Positions 43,482-53,260 of a DNA stretch of 64,000 bases are shown in pieces; positions within the stretch are counted from its first letter, which is position 1, and each line of letters begins with the position of its first letter. This DNA comes from Flavobacteriaceae bacterium MAR_2010_72 (GTDB lineage: Bacteria > Bacteroidota > Bacteroidia > Flavobacteriales > Flavobacteriaceae). The DNA lies in contig QXCW01000002.1 of NCBI GenBank assembly GCA_003550275.1, forward strand, positions 2,554,001 to 2,618,000, written 5' to 3'. The notes beneath the pieces were generated by a model. That model did not search any database and had not been told where the DNA came from. It saw only the letters and a list, made by a program, of their open reading frames with translations. Position numbers and translations under genes: made by a program.

Positions 43482-43877
43482 ATGAATTTAGAATCCCCTA
43501 AAGTAACCATCAATAAACCAGCCCAGGATACATTTGAGTTTTTATTTAACGTAAAAAACTTTGAACAATTAATGCCAGAGAATATCAGCAAGTTTGAAGT
43601 TTTGGGTGAAGATACTTTTGTATTCGCGTTAAAAGGTATGCCCGAAATTATCCTTAAAAAGAAGGAAGCCATTGCTCCAAGTAAAATTGTTTTGGGCGCA
43701 GCGGGTGGAAAATTGGATTTTTCATTAACTGGGGATATTAAAAGTGTTGATGACACTACTAGTGAAGTTCAACTAAAGTTTGATGGCGACTTTAACCCAA
43801 TGATGGCAATGATGATTAAAGGCCCAATAAGTAAATTCATTGAAACCTTGGCAACTAATTTGCCTTCTAAAGTTTAG
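43482..43877 (+). CDS. SRPBCC-family (START-like) protein
   Basis: I start at the ATG at 43482; an in-frame TTG at 43443 overlaps the pyrE stop and is less likely. The 131-residue protein has the SRPBCC/START-like pattern: 'VTINKPAQDTFEFLFNVKNFEQLMP', then alternating beta strands and a C-terminal helix 'GPISKFIETLATNL'. The fold binds hydrophobic ligands. It is 35 nt after pyrE and convergent with birA with a 4-nt stop overlap. Ligand unknown. Confidence 0.8.
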   Translation: MNLESPKVTINKPAQDTFEFLFNVKNFEQLMPENISKFEVLGEDTFVFALKGMPEIILKKKEAIAPSKIVLGAAGGKLDFSLTGDIKSVDDTTSEVQLKFDGDFNPMMAMMIKGPISKFIETLATNLPSKV

Positions 43878-44605
43878 TATAATAAAGCAACTTCCTTAAG
43901 ATCAAATTCTTTGACAATCTCATCCTCTATAAGAACTTGTAGATTACCTGTCTTTGAAACCCCTAGAATATACCCTGTAAATAATTGATTTTCAGGATTT
44001 TTAAATGTAGAAGGTTTATCTTTCCTAAATAGTTGCTGCTCGTAACTTGATTTAAGTTTATTAAAAGCCTTCTTTTCCAACAAAGAGAAGTAACATTTCA
44101 AACTATTTAATATTGCTTGCAAAACCTCCTCAAGGTCAAATACTCGTCCAGAAATTAATCGCAATGACGATGCAGATGGTAAATTTTCAAACTCGGTTTG
44201 ATTGATATTTAGCCCAAAACCAATAATCGAGGCCTTTGGTTTGTTCAAGCTTATGACATTTTCTATTAAAATACCCCCAATTTTCTTATTGTCTGACAAA
44301 ATGTCGTTAGGCCATTTTATAGTTAACCCTTTAATTTCAAACGCTTTCAAGGCCTCTAAAATAGCCAATGCTACTGCCATGCTAATAAAGAAATACTCAT
44401 CTACTTTTAGAAACGAAACATCCTTAAACACACTAACAGTAAGATTTCTACCCTGTTGGGAACTCCATTGACTTCCCATTTGTCCTCTCCCTTTGGTTTG
44501 GTGATTAGCCACGACAACTGTAAAATCTTCAACCACCGACCTACTGCTCAATTGTCGTAAATAGGAATTAGTTGAACCAATGGCATTAAGTTTGATTAAG
44601 TGCAT
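43874..44605 (-). CDS. birA: Biotin--[acetyl-CoA-carboxylase] ligase
   Basis: The 243-residue protein is a class I biotin ligase: 'GSTNSYLRQL', biotin-binding loop 'HQTKGRGQMGSQWSSQQGRNLTVSV' (about 35-59), 'KWPNDILSDNKKIGGILIEN' (about 97-116) and a C-terminal SH3-like region. There is no N-terminal helix-turn-helix, so it is monofunctional and not the BirA-type repressor. It is convergent with the SRPBCC gene and divergent from rsfS. Confidence 0.93.
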   Translation of the reverse strand: MHLIKLNAIGSTNSYLRQLSSRSVVEDFTVVVANHQTKGRGQMGSQWSSQQGRNLTVSVFKDVSFLKVDEYFFISMAVALAILEALKAFEIKGLTIKWPNDILSDNKKIGGILIENVISLNKPKASIIGFGLNINQTEFENLPSASSLRLISGRVFDLEEVLQAILNSLKCYFSLLEKKAFNKLKSSYEQQLFRKDKPSTFKNPENQLFTGYILGVSKTGNLQVLIEDEIVKEFDLKEVALLY

Positions 44606-44672
44606 ATAAGAGGAAAAATTAATTTATATTTTTCTTAAGAACATTTAAGGTTAATAAGACGCAAAAAAATAA

Positions 44673-44680
44673 TAACTTTG
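44673..44680 (+). promoter_or_regulatory. -7 promoter element for rsfS-ftsH
   Basis: TAACTTTG, an exact TANNTTTG match followed by C, 20 nt before the rsfS ATG. There is no TTG at the consensus upstream distance. Confidence 0.5.
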
Positions 44681-44700
44681 CACAAATTTAAATCAAATTA

Positions 44701-45072
44701 ATGGCGAAAGAAAATACGAGCGCAGATCAATTAATAACAACAATACTAGGTGGCATTGAAGATGTTAAGGGAAAAGAGATTACAATTCTAGATTTAAGAG
44801 AAATTGAGAATACAGTATGTGATTATTTTGTGATTTGTGAAGGGACTTCAAATACCCAAGTCAATGCCATAGTAAATTCCGTTCAAAAAAAGGTTAGCAA
44901 AGAATTAAAAGACCATCCATGGCATATTGAAGGAAGTGACAATGCCGAATGGGTGCTTATGGATTATGTTAATGTTGTAGTACATGTATTTCAAAAACAC
45001 ATTAGACAGTATTATGATATTGAAAGCCTTTGGGGTGATGCCAAAACAACCGTTATAGAAACAAGCTACTAA
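44701..45072 (+). CDS. rsfS: Ribosomal silencing factor RsfS
   Basis: RsfS binds ribosomal protein uL14 and blocks subunit joining under starvation. The 123-residue protein has 'ITILDLREIENTVCDYFVICEGTSNTQ' (about 29-55), 'HPWHIEGSDNAEWVLMDYVNVVVHVF' and 'YYDIESLWGDA', all diagnostic of the family. It starts the block rsfS-ftsH, 10 nt upstream of ftsH. Confidence 0.95.
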   Translation: MAKENTSADQLITTILGGIEDVKGKEITILDLREIENTVCDYFVICEGTSNTQVNAIVNSVQKKVSKELKDHPWHIEGSDNAEWVLMDYVNVVVHVFQKHIRQYYDIESLWGDAKTTVIETSY

Positions 45073-45082
45073 AAAGACATTA

Positions 45083-47011
45083 ATGAGTAAAGACAATAAA
45101 AATCCAAATAAAAAACCAAAACTTAATCCCTACTGGATTTACGGGGTAGTAATTACCATATTTCTAGGGATGCAGTTATTTTATGGTGGTTTTGGCGGGC
45201 AAAGTTCGGCGACCATAACACCTTCTAAATTTTTAGACTATTTAGACCAAGGTGATGTAGCCAAAGTTGAAATTGTCAATAAGAGAGAGGCCAAAGTATA
45301 TCTCACCAAAGAGGCAGTAGAAAAAGAAGTTCATAAGGCTACTAAACCCAACAATATTTTACCAGCCATGACTCCTTCTCCAAACTACACTTTTGAATTT
45401 GGAGATCTTCAAAATTTTGAAAAAGAAATCAATGATACGATTGCTTCTAATAATTTAACTACCGAATTAAAGTATAAAACTGAAGAAAATCTCTGGGGTA
45501 ATTTCCTCATTTCATTACTTCCATTTATTTTAATTATAGGGGTTTGGATTTTTATTATGAGACGTATGTCATCTGGTTCTGGCGGTGGTGCTGGAGGCCA
45601 GATTTTTAACATTGGAAAATCTAAAGCTCGACTTTTTGATGAGAAAACCGATATCAAAACATCATTTAGGGATGTTGCCGGATTGGAAGGTGCAAAGGAA
45701 GAAGTACAAGAAATAGTTGACTTCCTTAAAAACCCAGAAAAATATACCTCACTAGGAGGAAAAATACCAAAAGGAGCACTTCTAGTAGGACAGCCAGGAA
45801 CAGGAAAAACCTTATTGGCTAAAGCTGTTGCTGGTGAAGCGCAAGTACCATTCTTTTCACTGTCTGGTTCAGATTTTGTTGAAATGTTTGTTGGTGTTGG
45901 AGCATCTCGGGTTAGAGATTTGTTTAAACAGGCAAAAGAAAAATCGCCGTCAATTATTTTTATTGATGAGATTGACGCTATAGGTAGAGCACGTGGGAAA
46001 AGTAATTTTTCAGGATCAAACGATGAAAGAGAAAACACACTGAATCAATTGCTAACTGAAATGGATGGTTTTGGAACCAATACCAACGTAATTGTGCTTG
46101 CCGCAACTAACAGGGCTGATGTTTTAGATAAGGCATTAATGCGAGCTGGCCGTTTTGATAGACAGATTTTTGTGGATTTACCCGACGTAAGAGAACGAAA
46201 AGAAATTTTTGAAGTCCATTTAAGACCCATCAAACAATCTGAAACTTTAGATATCGATTTTCTGGCTAAACAAACTCCTGGATTCTCTGGAGCAGATATT
46301 GCCAATGTTTGTAATGAAGCTGCCTTAATTGCCGCAAGACATGGAAAAAAAGCTGTTGACAAACAGGATTTTCTAGATGCCGTAGATCGAATAGTTGGTG
46401 GATTGGAAAAGAAAAATAAAATCATAACACCAGACGAGAAACGAGCAGTTGCTTACCATGAAGCGGGACACGCAACAATTAGTTGGATGCTTGAACATGC
46501 TGCACCATTAGTTAAAGTAACTATTGTACCTCGTGGACAATCACTTGGTGCTGCTTGGTATCTTCCTGAAGAGCGACTTATTGTTAGACCAGAACAAATG
46601 TTGGATGAAATGTGCGCCGCCCTGGGTGGTCGTGCTGCGGAAAAAGTCATTTTTGACAAGATTTCTACAGGGGCTTTAAGTGATTTGGAAAAAGTAACCA
46701 AACAGGCAAGAGCCATGGTAACCATATATGGACTGAGCGATAAAGTTGGTAATCTTACGTATTATGATTCGTCAGGACAAACTGAATATGGATTTACTAA
46801 ACCCTATAGTGAACAAACAGCCGAGCTCATTGATAATGAAATTTCCAACATTATTGAAACTCAATATAAGCGGGCTATTTCACTTCTAGAGGACAATAAA
46901 GACAAACTAACTCAACTAGCAGAGGTACTATTGGAAAAAGAGGTTATTTTCAAGGATAACTTAGAAAAGATTTTTGGGAAACGGCCATTTGCAAAAGATG
47001 AAGAAGAATAA
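45083..47011 (+). CDS. ftsH: ATP-dependent zinc metalloprotease FtsH
   Basis: The 642-residue membrane-anchored AAA+ protease degrades unfolded or unassembled membrane proteins. It has two membrane helices (about 20-36 and 141-159) around a periplasmic segment, Walker A GQPGTGKT (236-243), Walker [10 protein letters not shown] (291-299), the second region of homology '[20 protein letters not shown]' and the zinc HEAGH motif (459-463). It follows rsfS by 10 nt and ends in a strong terminator. Confidence 0.98.
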   Translation: MSKDNKNPNKKPKLNPYWIYGVVITIFLGMQLFYGGFGGQSSATITPSKFLDYLDQGDVAKVEIVNKREAKVYLTKEAVEKEVHKATKPNNILPAMTPSPNYTFEFGDLQNFEKEINDTIASNNLTTELKYKTEENLWGNFLISLLPFILIIGVWIFIMRRMSSGSGGGAGGQIFNIGKSKARLFDEKTDIKTSFRDVAGLEGAKEEVQEIVDFLKNPEKYTSLGGKIPKGALLVGQPGTGKTLLAKAVAGEAQVPFFSLSGSDFVEMFVGVGASRVRDLFKQAKEKSPSIIFIDEIDAIGRARGKSNFSGSNDERENTLNQLLTEMDGFGTNTNVIVLAATNRADVLDKALMRAGRFDRQIFVDLPDVRERKEIFEVHLRPIKQSETLDIDFLAKQTPGFSGADIANVCNEAALIAARHGKKAVDKQDFLDAVDRIVGGLEKKNKIITPDEKRAVAYHEAGHATISWMLEHAAPLVKVTIVPRGQSLGAAWYLPEERLIVRPEQMLDEMCAALGGRAAEKVIFDKISTGALSDLEKVTKQARAMVTIYGLSDKVGNLTYYDSSGQTEYGFTKPYSEQTAELIDNEISNIIETQYKRAISLLEDNKDKLTQLAEVLLEKEVIFKDNLEKIFGKRPFAKDEEE

Positions 47012-47040
47012 CCAGAAACTACCTGGTATATCTTATAAAA

Positions 47041-47077
47041 AACTTAAATTAATCTACGATTAATTTAAGTTTTTTTA
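47041..47077 (+). terminator. Intrinsic terminator of rsfS-ftsH
   Basis: Stem AACTTAAATTAAT (47041-47053) / ATTAATTTAAGTT (47059-47071), loop CTACG, then a T run. AT-rich but 13 bp and perfect. Confidence 0.82.
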
Positions 47078-47083
47078 TATTTG
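47076..47083 (+). promoter_or_regulatory. -7 promoter element for the LUD-cdsA-psd operon
   Basis: TATATTTG matches TANNTTTG and starts at the tail of the ftsH terminator, 42 nt before the LUD gene. No -33 TTG is seen. Confidence 0.4.
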
Positions 47084-47125
47084 ATGAAAACAATTCACCA
47101 TAGTGGTTAATAGCATATTTCCTAA

Positions 47126-47731
47126 ATGAGTCTATTTCGTAAAATCTTTGGTCTTAAGGATAATTCTGAAGAACATATTAAAAGCGAAGCGAGGGGCAAA
47201 TACATGCCCGAGATAAAATTGCCAATAGACGAACGTTTTACCATAAATTTTAAAGCCAATGGTGGAAAATTTCTGTATTGTGAAAATATGCAGGAAATCA
47301 ACCAAAGCCTAAAAAATATTCTTGAAGAAAATAAATGGAGTGACCAGTATGTCTTGGTTCTTGATGAAAAACTAAAAGAAATTTTCAAAAATTTCGACCT
47401 CAATTGTACACGAAAAACTTCAGAAAGCACCTATTTTTTGTCAACCTGTGAGCATTTAATTTCTGATGACGGCTCATTGTTGATTTCTTCAAATCAAATT
47501 GCAGAAAAAAAGCTTAAGGATTTACCTCCTAATTTCATCATTTTCGCTACAACCAGTCAATTTGTTGAAAATATTGGAGAAGGCTTAAGAGGAATAAAAG
47601 GTAAAAATAGAGATAAAATACCTACAAACATTACTACCATAAAACACTTCAAAACTTTAGAGGAAAAAGACTTTCTAACTTACGGAAGTAGCTCAAAAAA
47701 CTTATATTTGCTGCTTCTAGAAGACCTATAA
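47126..47731 (+). CDS. LUD-domain (LutC/YkgG-like) protein
   Basis: The 201-residue protein has the LUD-domain pattern: 'SDQYVLVLDEKLKEIFKNF', 'STYFLSTCEHLISDDGSLLISSNQ' and the C-terminal 'YGSSSKNLYLLLLEDL'. In other bacteria the family takes part in lactate utilisation as LutC. Here it lies between ftsH and cdsA without lutA or lutB, so its role is uncertain. The cdsA ATG follows directly after its stop codon. Confidence 0.78.
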   Translation: MSLFRKIFGLKDNSEEHIKSEARGKYMPEIKLPIDERFTINFKANGGKFLYCENMQEINQSLKNILEENKWSDQYVLVLDEKLKEIFKNFDLNCTRKTSESTYFLSTCEHLISDDGSLLISSNQIAEKKLKDLPPNFIIFATTSQFVENIGEGLRGIKGKNRDKIPTNITTIKHFKTLEEKDFLTYGSSSKNLYLLLLEDL

Positions 47732-48553
47732 ATGAAGGAACTTGGTACAAGAGCCATATCAGGAGCACTATACATCACTTTACTTATTGTTTCGTTGTTT
47801 TGGCAACAAGCTGTTATTATTTTATTTTTTGTTTTCGGTTTAATCTGTCTGGCTGAATTCAACAAGCTTATACAATTAAAGAGCAAGGTTCCTTTTGTAA
47901 TCTACACCCTGTTATATCTGGGATTTAGCTATTGGCCCATTCTCATGGAAACCTCTTCAGGTTTTATCGAGGCGCTGCAAATATTACATGTCATCACTAT
48001 TTTTGTACAACTAATACTAATTAAAGATCTGTTTTCTGAAAAAACTATTCCATTATTCAGTTCTAAACGATTTATCATTACCACCTTTTATTTAAGTAGT
48101 GCGTTTGTGTTTTTAATCTACATTGCTAATTTCAACAACACATTTACGCCATTGCTCCTTTTAGGTGCTTTTATGCTGGTTTGGATTAATGATACCTTTG
48201 CTTATTTAATAGGAAAAAACTTTGGTAAACAAAAGTTGTTTCCAAGCATCTCTCCTAAAAAAACTGTTGAAGGGTTTTTGGGGGGATTATTTTTTTCATG
48301 TGTATCTAGCTATTTTATTGCTAACTTTACAGAACTTTTTGATTCCACAATTTGGCTATTATTAAGCATCATAATTAGTGTATTTGGCACTTTGGGTGAT
48401 TTAATTGAATCAAAATTTAAACGGCAAGCCAATGTAAAGGATAGTGGTGTTTTAATGCCCGGGCATGGTGGACTATTGGATAGATTGGATAGCATTATTT
48501 TTGCGGCACCATTTATTTATTTATTTTTAAGAATCACGGTATATGTTTCATAA
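47732..48553 (+). CDS. cdsA: Phosphatidate cytidylyltransferase
   Basis: CdsA makes CDP-diacylglycerol, the precursor of phospholipids. The 273-residue membrane protein has about eight helices and the conserved C-terminal 'SPKKTVEGFLGGLFFSCVSS' and 'GDLIESKFKRQANVKDSGVLMPGHGGLLDRLDS' motifs. It overlaps psd by 11 nt, which is consistent with the two lipid genes being translated together. Confidence 0.95.
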   Translation: MKELGTRAISGALYITLLIVSLFWQQAVIILFFVFGLICLAEFNKLIQLKSKVPFVIYTLLYLGFSYWPILMETSSGFIEALQILHVITIFVQLILIKDLFSEKTIPLFSSKRFIITTFYLSSAFVFLIYIANFNNTFTPLLLLGAFMLVWINDTFAYLIGKNFGKQKLFPSISPKKTVEGFLGGLFFSCVSSYFIANFTELFDSTIWLLLSIIISVFGTLGDLIESKFKRQANVKDSGVLMPGHGGLLDRLDSIIFAAPFIYLFLRITVYVS

Positions 48554-49196
48554 AGAAGGTCATAAAATTATTTTCGTTACACTTGTTATAGTGGTAGCAG
48601 CATTATTCCTAATAGATGCCTATATAGATTTGGCATGGTTACGAACGATATTGATGCTTGTTATGGTGTTCTTTCTAATCACCATTCTCCAGTTTTTTAG
48701 AAATCCAAAGCGGTTTACACAATTAAATGACAACCAAATTCTATCTCCAGTTGATGGAAAGGTTGTTGTGATAGAAGAGGTATTTGAAAAAGAATTTTTC
48801 AATGATAAACGGTTACAGGTATCTGTGTTTATGTCACCCATTAATGTTCATGTTACTCGTTATCCTATTGGTGGTCAAGTTGTATATAGCAAATACCATC
48901 CTGGAAAATATTTGGTAGCTTGGCACCCAAAAGCCAGTGAAGAAAATGAGCGTACGACTGTGGTAGTAGAGAGTAAAACCGTAGGTAAGATTCTTTATAG
49001 ACAAATTGCCGGAGCCCTCGCTAAACGTATCGTAAATTATGCTAAAGTTAATGATGTTGTCAAACAAGGTTCTGATTCTGGATTTATAAAATTTGGCTCT
49101 AGGGTTGATGTATTTCTTCCTTTAGATACCAAAATAAAAGTAAAACTTAACGAAAAAGTAAAAGGGGGCGAAAGTATTATAGCCCAATCCCCATGA
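48543..49196 (+). CDS. psd: Phosphatidylserine decarboxylase (archaeal-type)
   Basis: The enzyme makes phosphatidylethanolamine from phosphatidylserine. The 217-residue proenzyme has one or two N-terminal membrane segments, 'ILSPVDGKVV', 'VFMSPINVHVTRYPIGG' and the C-terminal self-cleavage motif FGSR, where the Ser becomes the pyruvoyl group. It is the short PSD form. The ATG lies inside the cdsA end; a 4-nt overlap leads into the ACBP gene. Confidence 0.93.
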   Translation: MFHKEGHKIIFVTLVIVVAALFLIDAYIDLAWLRTILMLVMVFFLITILQFFRNPKRFTQLNDNQILSPVDGKVVVIEEVFEKEFFNDKRLQVSVFMSPINVHVTRYPIGGQVVYSKYHPGKYLVAWHPKASEENERTTVVVESKTVGKILYRQIAGALAKRIVNYAKVNDVVKQGSDSGFIKFGSRVDVFLPLDTKIKVKLNEKVKGGESIIAQSP

Positions 49197-49459
49197 CTTC
49201 TGAAGAGCTAGACATAGAATTTAGAGATGCCGTAGAAAGGATTAACAACTTTACAGAGCCTTTCCCAGCCGATTTATTGTTGCGATTATATGCATACTAC
49301 AAAAAAGCCACAAATGACTATGGAAGGCCGAGTAGCCGAAAACCTATCATAAATGCCTTCAAAACCAACGCATTATTTCAAGTGAAGGACGTTACACAAG
49401 ATGAAGCCAAACGAATTTATATAGATTTGGTGAACAATTATTTTCTATACCGCAAATAG
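49193..49459 (+). CDS. Acyl-CoA-binding protein (ACBP family)
   Basis: The 88-residue helical protein has the ACBP pattern 'FRDAVERINNFTEPFPADLLLRLYAYYKKATNDYG' (10-44) and a C-terminal helix ending YFLYRK. The family binds long-chain acyl-CoA in the cytoplasm. It overlaps psd by 4 nt, linking it to phospholipid synthesis. Bacterial ACBPs are not common but occur in Bacteroidetes. Confidence 0.85.
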   Translation: MTSEELDIEFRDAVERINNFTEPFPADLLLRLYAYYKKATNDYGRPSSRKPIINAFKTNALFQVKDVTQDEAKRIYIDLVNNYFLYRK

Positions 49460-49474
49460 TTATGTTGCTTGCAT

Positions 49475-50776
49475 TTATTCCTGAATCAGTCTGTAAATTA
49501 AAATTGCAGTACGTTTAGTTAAAGCTTCAATAGTTTTTAAATTAACCGTCTCTTTAGGCGTATGCGCACCGCTTCCCATGGTTCCCAAACCGTCTAAACA
49601 ATCCACGTATGAGGCGACAAATGAAACATCCGCAGCTCCGCGTCTTCCAGGATCATAACCTTCAACACCACCTTGATTCAAATCTAAACTTACCTGATTC
49701 AAAAGTTTTAAAAGATTCATATTTCCTTCGGTTGGAGGCATAGCTGGATAACTATCTACAAAAGAGATTTTGGCAGATGTATGTGGTAGATTATTTGCGA
49801 CAATGGATTTCATTTTTGAGCGTGCATTTTCCTTTTGTTCTTCTGAAATAAAACGTAGCCCGCCATCAACCACAACTGTGTGAGCTACAACATTACTTTT
49901 CCCAAAAGCCGTTCCTTTGCTATGATCACTATCATAAGTAACTTCAGTACCACCTAATATGACGCCCGGATTAAAAGTTAAAAATTCTTCACCTTTAACT
50001 TCAGTATAAAAGGAATTTAGAATTCTAGATGCTTCGAAAATGGCTCCTGCTCCAGTGTTTTCAGAAAAAATACCTGAAGAATGCGCTGTTTTCCCAGTGA
50101 CTTCCAACTTCCATCCAGAAGATCCTCGTCTCGCAACAGTAGCGTAATTAAAACCTGTAGAGGTTTCAAAACCCAGTGCAATATCACTGCGTTTAGCAAC
50201 ATCTATTAAATCCTTTCGACTTATTTCTAACGGTTTTCCCGTATTCTCTTCATCACCTGTGTAAGCAACAATAATTTGTGCATTATCCAACAACCCGTTC
50301 TCTGCAAGAGCTTTTAACGCAAATAGAATGATCACATTGCCTCCTTTCATATCGTTACCTCCCGGAGCATAGGCAATACTGTCGTTAATTTTTTCAAATT
50401 CCTGAAACGGGCTATCAGCTTCAAAAACGGTATCTAAATGGCCAATCAGGAGTAGCTTTTTACCCTTACTACCTGATGTCTCTGCAAACAAATGTCCCGA
50501 ACGAGTTACAGACGACAAGTCTACCCATGAAGTTTTAAAATTGATGTCGTCAAAGGCTTGTTTAAATAGCATTCCAACTTCTTTTACGCCTTCATGATTC
50601 ATAGTCCCGCTATTCACATTAACAACTTCCTTTAAAAAATCGATAGCCTTTTCATTGTTGGATTCAATGGTATTTATAATATCAACTTCTGTTGTAGAAA
50701 GATTTTGGCCAGTAATCAACCCAGCACAAAAAAGTGTAATTAAGCTTGCGAACTTTATAGGTGAATAGATTTTCAT
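49475..50776 (-). CDS. Secreted M20-family metallopeptidase
   Basis: The 433-residue protein has a signal peptide (MKIYSPIKFASLITLFCAG) and the M20 zinc-binding motifs: GHLDTVF (about 112-118), GGNDMKGG (about 140-147), 'YTGDEENTG' with the catalytic Glu and 'GFETSTGF', plus a dimerisation domain in the middle. It resembles glutamate carboxypeptidase/M20 peptidases acting on peptides or N-acylated amino acids in the periplasm. It follows the DDAH-like gene by 20 nt and may form an operon with it. Confidence 0.9.
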   Translation of the reverse strand: MKIYSPIKFASLITLFCAGLITGQNLSTTEVDIINTIESNNEKAIDFLKEVVNVNSGTMNHEGVKEVGMLFKQAFDDINFKTSWVDLSSVTRSGHLFAETSGSKGKKLLLIGHLDTVFEADSPFQEFEKINDSIAYAPGGNDMKGGNVIILFALKALAENGLLDNAQIIVAYTGDEENTGKPLEISRKDLIDVAKRSDIALGFETSTGFNYATVARRGSSGWKLEVTGKTAHSSGIFSENTGAGAIFEASRILNSFYTEVKGEEFLTFNPGVILGGTEVTYDSDHSKGTAFGKSNVVAHTVVVDGGLRFISEEQKENARSKMKSIVANNLPHTSAKISFVDSYPAMPPTEGNMNLLKLLNQVSLDLNQGGVEGYDPGRRGAADVSFVASYVDCLDGLGTMGSGAHTPKETVNLKTIEALTKRTAILIYRLIQE

Positions 50777-50796
50777 TTTAGATTATTTAAATAATA

Positions 50797-51711
50797 TTAG
50801 TCTCTAATTAATGGCATTGTGGTGCAACGTAATAAGCCTTCCTGTTTTGAAATTTCGGCATAGGGAACTTCTTCAACCTTAAATCCACTTTCACGTAACC
50901 AATTATTTAAACGTGTAAAGTTGCGTTCTGAAATTATAACGTCTTCAGAAATAGAAAAGACATTGCTATACATTTGGTACATCTCATCTTTGGTGATTTC
51001 AAAAATGTTGTCTTTACCAAAAAAATCAACAAGCCATTGGTATTCTTTTTCGATTAAAAATCCGTTTTTGTGCAAAATGGCTTTATTCGTTCCTATGGGT
51101 TGAAAACAGCAATCTAAATGCAACGCATTTTCCTTGGCATCGGTATTTGACTTTCGTAATTCAAATGCTTTAACCGTTTTGTGAGGAAATAATTCCTGTA
51201 AAGCGATTACGGCATCCATATTGGTTCTGGCTGTAATAAACTCTGAATAGTCGCTTCCAGAATAGGTACCGACAAAAATATAATCATTCCATGGCATTAC
51301 ATCCCCTCCTTCAACATGACATTCTTCAGGCAACTTAATTACATGTTCAGGGTCAATTTGCTCGATGACATGACTAATGGCTTCAATTTCTTGTTCGCGA
51401 TCAGGAAGAATATTAGCCTTAATAAACTTATCATCAATAACAAAGGCGATATCTCTCGTAAAAATTTGATTACAGTCTTTGATCACCTTTGGTCTGAACA
51501 CCTTAACATTGTACTTTTCAAAAACTTGAGAAACGGCATCCATCTCACGAATCATATCCTCTTCTTTAGGATAAGTTCCTGCTTTGATATGTTCTAGTGA
51601 TTTCGGATCGTAAGCCTCCTCAATATTAGGGACTGGACCATTACTTTTGGCCGTTCCTAAAACTACTGCTCGTAGTCTTGATGTTTCGTTTTTGATATTA
51701 AGTTGAAGCAT
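50797..51711 (-). CDS. Dimethylargininase/amidinotransferase-fold protein
   Basis: The 304-residue protein has the guanidine-modifying fold of DDAH, arginine deiminase and amidinotransferase: 'FTRDIAFVIDDKFIKANI', 'GGDVMPWNDYIFVGTYSG' with the catalytic acid, the His in 'ALHLDCCFQPIG' and the catalytic Cys in 'GLLRCTTMPLIRD' at the very C-terminus. It hydrolyses or transfers an arginine-type group. Substrate is unknown. It lies directly upstream of the secreted M20 peptidase; the pair may handle arginine-derived peptides (inference). Confidence 0.85.
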   Translation of the reverse strand: MLQLNIKNETSRLRAVVLGTAKSNGPVPNIEEAYDPKSLEHIKAGTYPKEEDMIREMDAVSQVFEKYNVKVFRPKVIKDCNQIFTRDIAFVIDDKFIKANILPDREQEIEAISHVIEQIDPEHVIKLPEECHVEGGDVMPWNDYIFVGTYSGSDYSEFITARTNMDAVIALQELFPHKTVKAFELRKSNTDAKENALHLDCCFQPIGTNKAILHKNGFLIEKEYQWLVDFFGKDNIFEITKDEMYQMYSNVFSISEDVIISERNFTRLNNWLRESGFKVEEVPYAEISKQEGLLRCTTMPLIRD

Positions 51712-51725
51712 ACCGTAAATATAAA

Positions 51726-51752
51726 AAAAGCTCCATAATACTATGAAGCTTT
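51726..51752 (-). terminator. Intrinsic terminator of gltA
   Basis: Stem GCTCCATA (51730-51737) / TATGAAGC (51742-51749) with one G-U pair and loop ATAC. On the minus strand it is followed by T residues (complement of the As at 51723-51729). Confidence 0.78.
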
Positions 51753-51771
51753 CAAGAAAAGAAAATTAATT

Positions 51772-53058
51772 CTATCGTTCATTAATTGCTTTAAATGGCC
51801 TAAGTGTTTCGCCAATATAAATTTGTCTTGGGCGACCTATTGGTTCTTTATTTAAACGCATTTCTCTCCACTGCGCAATCCAACCTGGTAAACGTCCTAA
51901 AGCAAACATAACTGTAAACATATCCACAGGAATTCCCATTGCACGGTATATGATTCCTGAATAGAAATCGACATTTGGGTATAGTTTTCTATCTACAAAA
52001 TATGGATCTTCTAAAGCTTCGCGTTCCAGTCCTTTTGCAATATCTAAAATTGGGTCTTCTACACCGAGGTCAGAAAGGACTTCGTCGGCTGCCTTTTTAA
52101 TGATTTTTGCTCTTGGGTCGAAATTTTTATAAACTCTGTGCCCAAAGCCCATTAAACGAAATGGATCCTCTTTATCTTTAGCCTTTGCCATGTACTTTTT
52201 AGTATCGCCTCCATCTTCTTTAATAGCCTCTAACATTTCTAACACAGCTTGATTAGCACCACCGTGCAGCGGCCCCCATAACGCAGATATACCTGCAGAC
52301 AATGAAGCAAACAATCCTGCATGTGATGACCCAGCAATTCGCACGGTTGATGTCGAGCAATTTTGTTCATGATCTGCATGCAAGATCAACAACTTATCAA
52401 GCGCATCGATCATTATTGGATTATGCTTATAATCTTCATTTGGCTGCTTGAACATCATCTTTAATACATTCTCAACATAACCCAAATTTTTATCGCCATA
52501 ATCCAAAGGAAGTCCTTGTTTTTTGCGTAACGTCCAAGCCACCAAAACCGGAAATTTACCCAAAATTTTCACAATTGCCTTGTACATATCTTCTTCAGAA
52601 TTCACATTAACGGAAGAAGGATTAAACGCCGTTAGTGCGCTGGTTAAGGATGCCAAAACACCCATAGGATGAGCCGACTTTGGAAATGCATCTAAAATCT
52701 TCTTAACATCTTCGTCCACGACCGACTGCGATTTAATATCAGCATGGAACTTATCTAATTGTTGTTGATTTGGAAGCTCGCCAAATATGAGCAAAAAAGC
52801 AACCTCTAAAAAACTGGCTTTTTCAGCCAATTCTTCAATAGAATACCCTCGATATCTTAAAATTCCTTTATCACCATCCAAAAATGTGATGGCACTTGTA
52901 CAAGACCCTGTGTTTTTATAACCAGGATCTAACGTAATTACCTGATCTGTAACTCCTCTTAATTTGCTTATTTCGATAGCCACTTCATTTTCTGTTCCTT
53001 TCATTAAAGGAAACTCATATGATTTACCATCTATTTGTAACGTAGCTTTATCTGACAT
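51772..53058 (-). CDS. gltA: Citrate synthase
   Basis: Citrate synthase condenses acetyl-CoA and oxaloacetate in the first TCA-cycle step. The 428-residue protein is the type II (hexameric) size and has the catalytic motifs 'LWGPLHGGANQAVLEML', 'GFGHRVYKNFDPRA' and 'PNVDFYSGII'. It is monocistronic with a terminator. It lies near eno in a commonly conserved flavobacterial block. Confidence 0.97.
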   Translation of the reverse strand: MSDKATLQIDGKSYEFPLMKGTENEVAIEISKLRGVTDQVITLDPGYKNTGSCTSAITFLDGDKGILRYRGYSIEELAEKASFLEVAFLLIFGELPNQQQLDKFHADIKSQSVVDEDVKKILDAFPKSAHPMGVLASLTSALTAFNPSSVNVNSEEDMYKAIVKILGKFPVLVAWTLRKKQGLPLDYGDKNLGYVENVLKMMFKQPNEDYKHNPIMIDALDKLLILHADHEQNCSTSTVRIAGSSHAGLFASLSAGISALWGPLHGGANQAVLEMLEAIKEDGGDTKKYMAKAKDKEDPFRLMGFGHRVYKNFDPRAKIIKKAADEVLSDLGVEDPILDIAKGLEREALEDPYFVDRKLYPNVDFYSGIIYRAMGIPVDMFTVMFALGRLPGWIAQWREMRLNKEPIGRPRQIYIGETLRPFKAINER

Positions 53059-53260
53059 GTATATTGGACTTTTATTGTTTTTAAGAGCCGCTAATTTACG
53101 AAATATCTCACGATTTATAAAGGAAGTTTATAAAGGTTTTTGTAATTCCACTATCTAAAAAATTAATGCAACAAAACTTAAATATTTGGGATATTTAGCC
53201 TAAATACCAAGCAAGTCAATTTTAAAATTAATAGTAAATTTGCCATTCAAAAAATGTGCT

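Noticed and set aside
45409-46038. 209-residue ORF on the minus strand
   Set aside because: Lies wholly inside ftsH on the opposite strand; it is a frame shadow with no family features.
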